In this document: positions 20,919-32,799 of the stretch, piece by piece
How positions within the stretch are numbered: the first letter of the stretch is position 1
Layout of the letters: each line of letters opens with the position of its first letter
Assembly (NCBI GenBank): GCA_963921825.1
Contig: OY997592.1
Location: 26,949,730 to 27,013,729, forward strand
Origin: Erodium maritimum
Lineage: Eukaryota > Streptophyta > Magnoliopsida > Geraniales > Geraniaceae
Direction of reading: 5' to 3'
DNA: 64,000 bases
Position numbers and translations under genes: made by a program
The notes under the pieces: generated by a model
What the model was told of the DNA's origin: nothing
Database searches by the model: none
Seen by the model: the letters and a program-made list of their open reading frames with translations, nothing else

Positions 20919-22240
20919 TTCCCCGAGGTCTTCCTTGAGGAGTTGAGCGGGTTACCACCAGTTCGTGAGGTGGAGTTCGGGATTGACCTGACGCTGGGAA
21001 CGGCCGCGATATCGATGGCGCCTTACATGTTCGTGCCAGCAGAGTTGAACGACCTGAAGCGTCAGCTCGAGGAGCTTCAGAAGAAGGGGTTTATTCGTCC
21101 GAGCGTATCGCCGTGGGGAGCACCAGCACTCTTCGTGAAGAAGAAGAGTGGAGAGCTTCGGATGTGTAAAGACTACCGGAAGCTGAACCGGGTTACGGTG
21201 AAGAACCGATACCCGATGCCGAGGATTGACGACTTGTTCGATCAGTTGAGAGGGTCGACATTCTTCTCGAAGATCGATCTGCGATCCGGATATTACCAGT
21301 TGCGAGTTCGGGAGGGGGACGTTGCAAAGGCTGCATTCCTGACACGCTATGGGCATTACGAGTTCTTGGTGATGCCATTTGGACTGACGAACGCACCTGC
21401 AGCGTTCATGGATCTGATGAACAATATATTCCGTCCGTTGTTAGATCAATATGTGGTGGTGTTTGTAGACGACATCTTGATCTACTCGCAGAACCAGGCG
21501 GCACATGAAGAGCATCTAAGGACTGTTCTGACCATACTGCGCACACATCAGCTATATGCCAACCTGGTGAAGTGCGAGTTTTGGCTCGCTGAGGTGAAAT
21601 TCCTCGGTCACATTGTATCCCTTGACGGTATACTGATCGACGCGGTTTTGAAGTGGGCACAGCCCACGAGTGTCTTCGAGATCCGCAACTTTCTGGGGTT
21701 GGCAGGATATTATCGGCGGTTCGTCCAGGAATTTGCGCGGCTAGCCGCGCCTATGACTCTTTTGACGCGCAAGGGAGTCGGGTTTGTGTGGACAGAGGAT
21801 TGTGAACGTGCGTTCGCGAAGCTGAAGACTCATCTGACCACCGCTCCAGTGTTGATAGTTCCAGAGCGAGGGGTCGGGTATGAGGTCTACTGTGACGCGT
21901 CCGGGGAAGGACTGGGCTGTGTACTGATGCAGTTGGGTAAAGCTGTTGCTTACGGCTCCAGGCAGCTGAAGACGCACGAGCGCAACTATCCTACCCATGA
22001 CTTGTAATTAGCGGCAGTCGTGTTCGCACTAAAGGGCTGGAGGTATTATCTGTACGGCGAGCGATTTCAGGTGTTCTCGGATCACAAGAGCCTCAAGTAC
22101 ATCTTTTCGCAATGAGACCTGAACATGCGCCAGCGGTGATGGATGGAGCTACTTGAGGAGTACGACTTTGAGCTACCCTACCATCCCGGTAAGGCAAACG
22201 TAGTTGCCGACGCCCTGAGTCGAAAGTCGGTTCCGAGTCT
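20919..22240 (+). pseudogene. pol: T1 reverse transcriptase and RNase H
   Basis: A 354-codon open stretch (20943-22007). RT motifs: [47 protein letters not shown], the catalytic FVDD at 21462-21473, then KFLGHIVS. RNase H starts at [16 protein letters not shown] (about 21886) and continues past TAA 22005-22007 in the same frame with [12 protein letters not shown] and PYHPGKANVVADALSR (to about 22230). Two more TGA stops lie near 22113 and 22137. RT converts the RNA to DNA; RNase H removes the template. Confidence 0.93.
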
Positions 22241-23640
22241 TGCCAGCATATCAGTCCGAGAGTGGGACATGATGGGGGAGCTGGGCACGTTCAAGCTTGA
22301 GCTAGAGGAGGTTACTGGTGGCGTAGCCATGTGCTCATTGGTGTCTCAGCCCTCACTACTTGCCCGAGTGCTGGAGGCGCAATCGGAGGATGTCGAGACG
22401 TCAGAGACCCGAGAGAGGGTCGACAGCGGTGATGAGGCGAAAGGCTGGGAACTCAGTGCAGATTGGGGGTTACGGTATCGAGGAGGATTATTCGTGTCGG
22501 GCAACTGTAGAGACGACGTGTTGCGAGAGTCACATCATTCGCGTCTTACAGTGCACCCGTGTAGCACCAAGATGTACTGCGACATCAGGCGGCACTTCTG
22601 GTGCAGCGGGATGTGGAGAGCGGTCGCGGAATTTGTATCGAGATGTCTCACCTGTCAGCAGGTGAAGGCCGAACATCAGCGACCTGCCAGATTATTGCAG
22701 CCACTGCCGATTGCCCAGTGAAGTGGGAGCAGGTCACGATGGACTTCGTGAGTGGATTGCCGAGATCGTCGAGGTGACATGATGCGGTATGGGTGGTAGT
22801 CGATCGGTTGACCAAGTCGGCCCATTTCCTGGCCATGAGGATGACGGATCCGGTCGACAAGTTGAGCAACCTGTACATTCAGGAGATAGTGCGTCTCCAT
22901 GGAGTCCCTATGTCGATAGTGTCTGACAGGGATCCTCGTTTCACGTCCAAGTTTTGGCCGAGTCTGCAGACCGCGTTGGGGACCGAGGTTCTACTCAGTA
23001 CAGCACACCTTCCCCAGACAGACGGCCAGTCCGAGCGCACGATTCAGATTTTGGAGGACATGCTGCGGGCATGTGTGCTAGACTTTAGGGGGTCGTGGGA
23101 AACCCACCTACCGTTAGCCGATTTCGCCTACAACAACAACTTCCAGGCCAGTATCGGGATGGAACCGATCGAAGCGTTATATGGTAGGTCGTGTCGATCA
23201 CCAGTGTGCTGGGCAGAGGTGGGAGACAAGAGCCTGCTGGGGCCAGAGCTCGTCCAACAGACGACAGAAAAGGTCGCGCTGATACACGAGCGGTTGAAGA
23301 CCGCACAGAGTTGGCAGAAGAGCTACGCCGACAGACGACGCCGGCCTCTCGAGTTCGCAGTCGGTGATCACGTGTTCCTAAAGGCGAGCCCGAGGATGGG
23401 ACTGGTACGGTTTAGCCGCGGCGGAGGCAAATTAGTCCCGCGGTACATTGGCCCTTTCGAGATCTTGAGCAGAGTGGAAGCAGTGGCATATCGTCTGGCA
23501 TTACCACCGCAACTTGGGAGGATTCATAACGTCTTCCACGTATCCCAGTTGTGGAAGTACAATGCGGACCCCTCCCACGTCATTGAGTGGGCAGATATCG
23601 AGGTGGTTGACGATGTCTCTTATGAGGAGCAGTCGGTTCG
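22241..23640 (+). pseudogene. pol: T1 integrase
   Basis: HHCC zinc domain: HHSRLTVHPCSTKMY to CLTCQQVKAEH (about 22534-22675). The catalytic core begins VTMDFVSGLP (Asp, about 22735-22765); a frameshift and TGA lie between 22719 and 22793. The 329-codon open frame 22793-23782 holds SDRDPRFTSKFW (second Asp, about 22922) and PQTDGQSERTIQILED (Glu, about 23014-23060). GPFEILSRVEAVAYRLALPP and HNVFHVSQL mark the C-terminal DNA-binding part. Integrase joins the DNA copy to the chromosome. Confidence 0.92.
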
Positions 23641-23782
23641 AATCATGGACACACAGGAGCAGGTCCTACGTGGCAAGGTTATCCGCCTGGTACGGGTAGA
23701 GTGGCGACAACACGGGGCTGAGTCGACTTGGGAGCGCGAGGACGAGGTTCGCGCGAAGTACCCCGATCTGTTCGACTCCTAA
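23641..23782 (+). pseudogene. pol: T1 chromodomain at the end of pol
   Basis: VLRGKVIRLVRVEW, QHGAESTWEREDEV and RAKYPDLF form the C-terminal chromodomain of chromoviruses, which in this group guides integration toward marked chromatin. The local frame is open to the natural TAA at 23780-23782. T2 has lost this part. Confidence 0.85.
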
Positions 23783-23820
23783 GGTACGTCTTTTTTAAAT
23801 TTTGCGGACGAAATTCCTTT

Positions 23821-23833
23821 AAGGGGGGTAGAT
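23821..23833 (+). promoter_or_regulatory. T1 polypurine tract
   Basis: AAGGGGGGTAGAT, preceded by TCCTTT, directly before the 3' LTR. Also present in T2. Confidence 0.88.
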
Positions 23834-26682
23834 TGTAAGAACCACTACCGGTCAACGCCAGTCAAATCGGCGAAAACAGGAAAATTTAAAATTTTGGGAC
23901 AAACACTTAAATGAACCTAAATTTGACCCCGAGGGTCATACCGGACTTAAGTTGAACCCGATATCGTTCAAAGTGAGTTCTGGGGGACTCAGGGCAACAT
24001 TTGACCAATTTGGGAAAGGTTGACTTTTGCTGGAAAAGTCAACCGAGCGACGTTTTGGTCCGTTCGAGGTCCGAGACGGCCGAATTTCGCGAATCTGACA
24101 CAAAAGTATCTACAAAGATATTTTTAAAAGAGGTGGGAGCCACTTTCCACTTGTCACACAAGTGGTGGAGTTAGGTAATATTGAACAAAACAAAAGGAAG
24201 ACTCATGAGGGTGTTAAGCCTCACTTCAAAGAAAAGAAAAAAAAGAGAAAACAAGAGAGAGAAAGAAGAGAGAAGAAGGAGAGAAGAAAAAGGAAAAGGA
24301 AGAAGAAAGTGTTAGGGTTTAGTGTTTTCCCGACGATCCAACCGACGGATCGTCTCAACGATTGAAGAATCGAGCTCCCGTCAACATTCCCTACGGTGAG
24401 AACCTATTCGATTTTCGTTTTGATACGTTTGAAAGTTAGGGTTTGGGCTTAAACGGGTTAAATATGGATGAGTCGAGGTGTAGGGTTAGTTGGGAACGTT
24501 TTGGAGCGAAAAGGATTGGTTTCCGGTGACCGGAGGCTCGGGGGAGCTCCGGCCACCGTGGGTGGTGGCTGGCAGGAGCTAGGACCGGCCACCACTGTGT
24601 GAACCGATCCAGCCACCCACGGGTCTTGATGGCCGGGTGGGGCCCACGTGTTCGGGTCTCGGGTTTTTGTGTTCGGGTGGTTTTGGACGAACCCCAAGTC
24701 GTTAATTCACACCCGGAACGAATTTTGGAATTAAATTGTGAAAGTTGGGAAGTTCGGGTTTAGAAACTTTAAACGCGAATTAAATCGCTCGGAAGTCGGA
24801 AATTGATTCTGTCGATTGCATTGGAACCCTTGAATTATTCTACGATCGTAGAAACAAAAACGGGAATTTTCGGAGCCCCGGAAGGGCGTTTTCCAATACA
24901 GGGCAAATTCGCCGAGTAGGGCGAAACGGGCATTTTCGGGCCCATTATGGACAATGTCGAGTAATTGTGAAGATTGGGAGTGATCGACATTGTCGGGGTT
25001 GAGTTTGGGCGTCAAATTCATTAAAATTCAGCTTTGTCTGCAACCTTAAAAAGTGTTTTAATTGTGATCTTGATTAGATCGTGCCGAGGACCGCGGCAAG
25101 GGAAAGCTAGGCGAGTGATTGCAAGCACGCCGGAGGTTGGGCGTGGACTTTTGGTAAAGCATTACGAGGTAGGGAAAAGTAGCCGGATCTCGGCCTTGAC
25201 TAGGGAAAGTTAATAGTAGAAATGCATGAGACACTTAGTAGTGTCGTAGGATAATTAAGTTTATCGAACACTAGAAATGCAGGCGACACTTAGTGGTCTC
25301 GTATGATACGAGTACGTATCGAACAATAGAAAGGCATGTGACACTTAGTAGTGTCGTAGGATGAGTGAACTTATCGAACAATAGAGATACTGGTGGCATT
25401 TGGTTGTGCTCGGAGGTTGATTGAATTGTTTGTGTTTGTGGGTGGCCATGAGTGCCCGTGGGGTGTTGAACTCGTGTATTACTGTTGGTGTGTCGTGGGT
25501 GGCCATGAGTGCCTTTGGGGAGTTGAACTCGTATGTTACTGTTGGTGTGTCGTGGGTGGCCATGAGTGCCTTTGGGGAGTTGAACTCGTATGTTACTGTT
25601 GGTGTGTCGTGGGTGGCCATGAGTGCCTTTGGGGTGTTGAACCCGTGTATTACTGTTGGTGTGTCGTGGGTGGCCATGAGTGCCTTTGGGGTCCTGGACC
25701 CGTGTTTTTACCGTTTGTGTGTCTTGGGTGGTCAGGTGTGCCGTTGGGGTGTTGGACCCGTGTGTTTACTGTTTGTGTGTCGTGGGTGCCGTTAGGGTGT
25801 TGAACCCGTGTGTTACTGTTTCGTGTGTCGTGGGTGGCCATGTGTGCCGGTGGGGTGTTAAACTTGTGTTGTTGCTGTTTGTTGAACCTTGGGTGTGGGG
25901 TCTTGTGGTCGCGCGCGTGGGGGTTGGCTAGCCTTCCGACTAACCACCGGTAAAGTTGCATTCTTCTGCGATGAAGGGCGGCTCCCCTTCCGACTAGCTA
26001 TCGGAAAAGTATTGCGGTATATGTCGCTAACAGGTCGACCGCCTAGCCCGACTGCGTTCGGGGAAAGTTGCGTGGGGCAGGCTCGAGCCCAGCCGGTTAG
26101 CAACCGGCATTGAGCAGCTGGAGTGCGATCATTTGTGATCTTGTTTGTCGTGTGCGATCCTTTGTGATCTTGGGTGTTGAGTGGTTATTATTCGTGTTTT
26201 GGGTTGAGGTCGTAACCGTTGTGTCGGGTCTACATTACGCGTCCGGGTTTGAATTGGTTAGGGAAAGTAACAGTTTTCGTGTGACAGTCGGGTTACTTGA
26301 GTTTGGGGATAGTAGTCCCCGGTGTTTAGTTTGTTGTTGGTGTTTCAAGCATTTTATGCTAGTATGCCGTAGTCAGTCTGGTATCCGTGGTGGTGAGCGA
26401 CCCTAGCTGCTTTTCCTACAGGTACTGGTCGCGAGACGGACTAGTGGAACTCTCGAAGCTTGAAGAGCTAGGAGCGGGAGTCCGGGTTTCTTTTTGGGAG
26501 TTTTGCGACGTACGCTTTGGTTGCTTTTGTCCGCTTGTTTTGGACGTACTTTCAGCTGTAAAATATTATTTTGATTAACTCAGGGTGGTGTTTTTAAGCG
26601 GTTTATTTAAAATATTTGAAATTTTTTTTATTGTTCTTCGTTCACGTTCCGGTCTCGGTTCTACCGAATTCGGGGCGTGACA
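23834..26682 (+). repeat. T1 3' LTR
   Basis: 2849 bp, TGTAAGAACC to GGGGCGTGACA. Lacks about 110 bp near 24070 that the 5' LTR has, and about 30 bp near 25898. Its minisatellite has one more unit than the 5' LTR. Confidence 0.93.
25436..25890 (+). repeat. Minisatellite in the T1 3' LTR, eight units of about 57 bp
   Basis: Same unit as 8571-8969. The GGGGAGTTGAACTCG unit occurs twice in tandem here but once in the 5' LTR, so the arrays differ by one unit. Confidence 0.88.
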
Positions 26683-27580
26683 CTAAATGTATAAATTATT
26701 GTTTGCAATAAAAGTACAGCGGCTTTATATTACTTATGTGTTGGAGTAATATATCAAAGTGTGTTATGATCTATGTCCACCATGCGAAGTTAAACCACAG
26801 ATTGGGATGGATCACACTCGAAGGGTCCTTAGTAAACAAAACTCACTAGAACCAACTAGTATGAAAGATGGTTTTTTATGGCTCAGTTCTATTAGTCATT
26901 AAAATGAGAACCGGAGTCTGATAATAGATATCATGTGGGACATGATATTAGACGATCTGACCTGAATATGTACCATATAGCAAGTCATGAGCATATTCAG
27001 TGTCGTAGCTTGTCATGTATCCTTAGACTAAGGAGTCTTTGTGATTTCTATGCAGTAAACAACTGAGTTTGACCTGAGCCCAATATTGCTTGTGATAGGG
27101 TTTCAATACCGGCCGAGATTGGCTTGTGGACGGACTGCATGAGTGACACGAAAGACGGGTAAGGGATTTATCCCTCATACTAATGTATGAGAATGATATC
27201 CATTCCGACCACTCGATGGAGAGTGACTGAAAAAATGGCATGGCCATGCACATGATACTAGGTATCGTATATTCAATGATCTCACAAGTTGAGGAACAGT
27301 GATTGAGAATAATAAGGATGACGACTCTATGCCTTATCTCAATGAGGATATCTAGAGATAAAAGGATAGTGACATAGACGACAGAAAGATTAAAATCCAC
27401 AAAAGTTGATTCGTTATGCAGTGTCAGGAAATCCTAAAGTCTCGTTAGTTGCCACTTATGTAGTGTCAAGTAAAACGGGATTTTACGTTGATCTACTAAC
27501 ATGCATAAGCCCAAGGGTTACATCGGATGATAAACTCAATTACACACTTATAGAGAATGGCCAAGCAAGAACGTTGACAT
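26683..27580 (+). repeat. A0 relic copia 5' LTR, segment 2
   Basis: Starts with the right copy of the T1 duplication (CTAAA) and continues the LTR exactly where 6846 stopped. It aligns with A1 LTR positions of about 40-940 with many substitutions, so it is older. It breaks off at 27580 where A2 begins. Confidence 0.9.
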
Positions 27581-29283
27581 TGTTAGTCTTAGTGCCCGTA
27601 GTTCAATCCAAAATGTCCAAATGTATATATCATCGTTAGCGATAAAATTAAAGCGGCTTTATATTACTTATGTGTTGGAGTAATATATGGATGTGTGATC
27701 TGATCTATGCCCACAATGCAAATAGAACCATAGATCGAGATAGATCACACTTGATGGGTCCATAGTCAACAAAGCTTCACTAAAAGCGACTAGTATGAAA
27801 GATGGCTCTTTATGGCTTACGTTCTGTTAGTCATTGGAATGGGATTCCGGAGTCTGATCATAGATATCATGTGGGACATGATATTGGACGACCCGACATG
27901 AATATGTGCCATAGATCAAGTCATGAACATATTCATTGTCGTCGTAGCTTGTCATGTACCCTTAGACCAAGGAGTCTTTGAGATCGCAATGCGGTAAACA
28001 ACTGAATTTGACCTGAGCCTAACGTTGTCCGTAACAGGGCTTCCATAACGGCCAGGATTGGCTTGGGGATGGACTGCATGAGTGACACGAAAGATGGCTA
28101 AGGGATTTATCCCTCATACTACGGTATGGGAAACATATCGGTTCTCGGCCGCTTGATCAAGAGTGACTGAAAGAATAGCATGATCATGCACATGATACTG
28201 GGTATCATATATTCAGTCATCTCACATATCAAGGAACAGTGATTGAGAATAATAAGGATGACGGCTATATGCCTTATCTCAATAAGGATATCGGAGATAA
28301 AAGGATAATGACAGGGACGACGGAAATGTTAGAATCGACAGGGTCGATTCGTTATGCAGTGTCAGGCAATACTAAAGTCTCGTTAGTTGCCACTTAAATA
28401 GGATCAAGTAAAATGGGATTTTACGTTGATCTATTGACATGCATAAACCTAAGGGTCAGACCGGAGGATGAAACTCATTGACACATTTATGGAGAATGAC
28501 CAAAAGGGAGTTGTCTCGGGACATGACCAAAACTGGGTTTTGGGTCATGTGCCTGTAAGTGAATAGGACATTACGGATCAAGACAATGTTTGGAGTCTTG
28601 GGATTGATCGCGTCGGATAATGTTGGACATTTCCGGTATGGAAGGCATGGAGGCGATGAGTGCATCACAGGACCTCGTTGGGAATGGCCACGGGCCATGT
28701 TCCAAGAGGCCCATGCAACCAAGGCCCATGCAACCAAGGCCCATGGAACTAATTAATCAAGTCTTGATTAATTAGTACTAAGTAAGCAAGACAAGGATTA
28801 AGGTGTTGGTGATTCACCACCTAACCCCATCTTGTCTAGCCATACTTCCATACTTTGTCCTATTTACACCTTACTTGACACCATACTTGTCCCATGCCTT
28901 TAGTTGGACAAGTGTGGGGTTTGTTATGTTTAAGTCATCTTTTTTCAACATAACAAACATAAGACAAGAAGAGGAAACACAACTTCTCCCTCCTCTCCAT
29001 GGCAATTTCCGGTTTGGCTAGTTCCCACCTCCATTTTTGTGTTCTTGAGTCCTCAAAGAGAAGAACTACGTGGCTTTGATTCCCATGTGGATACGTAGGT
29101 GTCTTGGAGACTCAAGCCAATCATTCGTTAACCGGTGTTCTTGTTTTGGTAAGAAATAGTGCTGAATTTTTCTCTTGTGAATCCATTCTTTGTTAGTTGT
29201 TTCATGGTTTTAATCGTCTCTTGGTTTTCATTGATTTTCCGCCGTGATTTGGTTCATCTCCAACCCTACCTCGAGACCCAACA
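27581..29283 (+). repeat. A2 5' LTR
   Basis: TGTTAGTCTTAG to GAGACCCAACA. Contains the family hairpin near 28523-28552 and the palindrome at 28749-28775. The last third (from about 28828) differs markedly from A1, suggesting a separate LTR subtype. Confidence 0.93.
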
Positions 29284-29284
29284 G

Positions 29285-29297
29285 TGGTATCATAGCA
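29285..29297 (+). promoter_or_regulatory. A2 primer-binding site (one mismatch)
   Basis: TGGTATCATAGCA one base after the LTR. It matches the A1 site with G-to-T inside the tRNA-complementary stretch. Confidence 0.75.
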
Positions 29298-30819
29298 ATG
29301 CTACCTTTGGGATTCACAAGACGGTGTTGAAAGTTTCGGCTTTGAAATATTAATTTGCCAAATTGTGTGATAACAGGGTTTAAATTCTTGTTTATTGGTT
29401 TAAAGCATGAAAAATGAATTGTTGAAAAGTTTTTAAAATCTGGATATTTTGAAATTTTTTTGATTTTTCGGGTCTCGAGAGCGGGACTCTCGGGGAGCCG
29501 AAACCGGGACCGAACTGGGCTCCGTTGGACGGAGCTAGGCCAAGCATGACCATTGGATGGTTGATATGACAAGGCTAAAATGTTTTGTTAGTTATGACGA
29601 GTTTGGAACCGTCATGACGAAATCGTAGATCAAATGTTCAAAAGTTTCATTTTTGAACGGGTTCGATAAACCGAGCATCAAAATTTTCGAAACCTTGCTA
29701 TTAATTAAAACCGGAAAATCAAAAGATGTTTGATAACATGATTTTTTGATAACACGATGTGTGATGTGATGTTGGCATGGTGCACATTATAGCCCCGAGC
29801 TCGTTTTAATTATTTATCGCTTTTCACGGCCTGCGAACCGTTAAAGTTAGCGTGTAATTATTCTTTCAAAGTGTGGTCGTCGAACCACTTGTTGTAATAT
29901 TTATTTATTCCCGACCTGCGAGTCGTGTATTAAATTGTAATATTTTGCTCAAGACGAAGAAAGGGCGAAAAGGTCATTTGGTGACTTTTCGGGTGTTGGC
30001 ATCGGCTTGGAGTCGATGGAGCTCAAGAAGCTAGTGGGAGTTAGTTTAGGGGGCTATTATGTGCACATTAATCACTTTATTCTTGGTTTAGTTTATGCAT
30101 GATTTATATAGTGTTAGATTAGAATTGCATTCTTAACTTTATTTACCGAGCATATCACCTCACATGCAAAGATAAAATTGGAATTTTAATCATTTTTTGT
30201 GAGCCCTTAGAACCGTCATTACATTAGATGTAGTTGACGGGTTCGAAGGAAGAATTACATTGGATGTAATTGGAGGCATCATTACATTTGGAACATAGTT
30301 GATGTGCTCATCGCATCTAGGATGTGCCAAAAGTGTTAAACACAACCGGACAAGTAAAAACGAGTCATGTCCGATACCTCCCACTTATCAACACCTTACT
30401 ACCTCCCCGTTCTATGGGTGTCGTGTGCCTTAGCGGAGCATTCATGGGAAATCGGGGTAGTAGGTTTGGACGACTTATGTGGGTGTCGTGCGCCTTAGCG
30501 GAGCACCTACATAGTGGCGGGCCATAGTTGAAAGTTGGTGGACCCGACTACGATTCTCAGCTAGGGTTGAGCTAGAGTATCAGATAGGGTAAGCCGTGTA
30601 CTTAAGTACATACCCTAGCCAAGAGTCACATTGGATGTGATTGGACGGGGTCCTACCTACATAGCTCAATTGAGTGGTGAGCCTTTGTTCAGCTTGATCG
30701 AGTGAATCAAGGATCTTGGTTTTAGATTCTAAAGGTATAGAATCGATTGATGGTGTTTAAGCTTGATCTTCATAAAATTTATTCAGTTTACTGATTGAAT
30801 TTTATCTATTGTAGATCAA
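29298..30819 (+). other. A2 untranslated leader
   Basis: Colinear with the A1 leader and non-coding. Retains the TTGGA-loop hairpins near 30253-30269 and 30626-30640. Confidence 0.7.
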
Positions 30820-31390
30820 ATGGAAAATTCAGCGAACATTAATAGTTTGTCATTAAAAACCATTCTTGGCAGGGTCAAACTAAATGGGACAAACTATTTG
30901 GACTGGTACAGAATTTTGAGGATAGTCCTTGACAGGCTGTCTCTAAGACCATATTAGAGTTACATGAAGTGTCATTAACTGCTGAGAAGAATATCAGGGA
31001 TCTGGGATCCAAGGATATTCTGATGGTCAACAAGGGAATTGGAAGTAGCAAGGGCGGGGCCCATGCGCACTTGGCGGGAAAGATGAGGCACTTGAGAATG
31101 TCTTCTTCTACTGCCAACAACCTGGTCATTGGAACCGGGATTATAGGAAGTTCACGACTGATCTGAAGAAGGGCAGTGGGACTGCGCCTTCATTAAATAG
31201 CATGAATGATCTGAAGAAGAGCAGTAGGAATGCGCCTTCATCAGGATACCTGTATGATCTAAGGAAGGGCGGTGGGGCTGTGCCTTCATCCGGTATTCAC
31301 TCTATAGAGCTACATGTCTCTACTTCCAAAGATTCATGGGTATTAGATACCAGGACTGAATCTCACACATGCACTAACGTATAGTGGATG
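30820..31390 (+). pseudogene. gag: A2 gag with the core domain deleted
   Basis: The ATG at 30820 gives MENSANINSLSLKTIL then LNGTNYLDWYRIL. Besides the family core deletion it has a private deletion of about 28 bp at LRIVL (30930), which shifts the frame. The zinc knuckle near 31107-31150 has lost its first and last cysteines (FFYC..H..Y). Three 48-bp repeats follow at 31160-31303, then a protease start (WVLDTRTESH at about 31338) with the DTG glycine replaced by Arg. Confidence 0.85.
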
Positions 31391-31399
31391 AAAGTAGGA

Positions 31400-32680
31400 G
31401 AGGTTTGGAAAGCACGAAGTGGACCTCAGAGTTGTGGCAACTGTTGTAGGATCCATGAGTCTTGCTTTTCCAAGTGTCATTGTCTTCGTATTGTATAATG
31501 TATGTTTCATATCTACTTTTAGTAGGAATATTATATATGTATCCGTGTTTGACAAGGAAGGATATAATGTTAATATTAGAAATGAGTTTTCAATGTTCTA
31601 TGCAATGATATATCTACTTGGTTGGAGGATTGTACATATTAGATATGGGTAACAATGCCTCAAGTTCTACATATTATGTTAATACCAAGAGGTTTAAATC
31701 CAACGATTTAAACCTAACTTTGTTATGGCACTGTCATTTAGGCCGCATAAATAAGAAGCGCCTATCAGCACTTCAGAAATGTGGGCTTTCTGGTCCATTT
31801 GAATTCCTTTCGATCTATAGGTGAAAGGCTTATTTGATGGGCAACATGACTAAAGCGCCATTTATCAGTTGCGGTGAAAGGGCGGGTGGATTATTGGAGC
31901 TGATACACTCTGATGTGTGTCGACCAATAGGTTCGCTGGCCAAGAGGGGTTTTAGCTACCTCATCACATTTACTGTTGATTACAGTAAATATGGTTATGT
32001 CTATTCGATGAGACATAAGTCTGAAACTTATGATGAATTCAAAGAGTTTAAGACTGAAGAAGAAAATCAGCTCGGGAAAAGTATTAAGGTACTTCGATTG
32101 GACCGAGGTGGAAAATACTTGACCACAGATTTATTAGATCATCTAAAAGAGAATGGGATCCTTTTGGAATGGACTCCTCCTGGGACACTATAATTGGAAG
32201 GTGTAGCCAAACGGAGAAATCAGTTATTGTTAGATAATGGTCTGTTCCATGATCCGTTGGACTGATCTCCTGATATCTTTATGGGGTTATGCTCTAGAGA
32301 CGGCCGCGTTCATGGTGAATAGGTATTCGACGAAGGGTGTGGAAGGGACACCATTTTAGAAATAGTACGGGATGATGCCCGCTTTGTCCTTCCTAAAGAT
32401 CTATGGTTGCGAGGCTTATGTGAAACATTTGTTTTCGACTAAGCTCGAACCAAGATCTGAGATATGCACCTTCGTGTGGTATCCCAAAGCAACAAGGGGA
32501 TACTACTTCTATAAACCCAGTGAGAACATGGTGTTCGTCGCTTGGGGTGGGGTCTTTATGGAAAAATAGTTTTGTTTCCAAAGACGCCATTGGGAGGAAT
32601 GTGCATCTCGAAGAAATTCAGGATGGTACAGACCCGTCTAAACATATTGACAAACTAGTAGAAAGGGAGCTAGAGATGGT
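31400..32680 (+). pseudogene. pol: A2 protease end and integrase remnant
   Basis: LLWHCHLGRINKKRL from about 31721, stop at about 31824, then the core: IHSDVCRPIG (first Asp kept), VDYSKYGYVY, LRLDRGGKYLTT and ILLEWTPPGT to TAA 32191-32193. After the stop the same frame reads a Lys at the catalytic Glu position (GVAKRRNQ, about 32202), then a frameshift as in A1. The connection region is open at 32372-32569. Confidence 0.87.
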
Positions 32681-32799
32681 CGTAGAGTAAGAACCAAATC
32701 ATGTTACAATTCTAAAAGGTCCAAGGCGATCTGAGAGGATAAGTCGTCCACCTCAAAGATATGGTGTCCGGAGGTAAGAATGAACTCATGGTGGATCAC

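Larger units (their letters stand above)
6847..26682 (+). mobile_element. T1: Ty3/gypsy chromovirus (Tekay/Del-like) containing nested A1
   Basis: A 19.8-kb unit, of which 8.43 kb is the nested A1 insertion. It has two LTRs, a tRNA-Met-type primer site, a long leader, gag with zinc knuckles, protease, reverse transcriptase, RNase H, integrase (HHCC and DDE), a C-terminal chromodomain and a polypurine tract. Domain order is that of Ty3/gypsy. Long LTRs and the VEWRQHG...TWEREDEVRAKYP chromodomain suggest Tekay/Del (inference). Stops, one or more frameshifts and the insertion in gag make it inactive. Confidence 0.95.
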
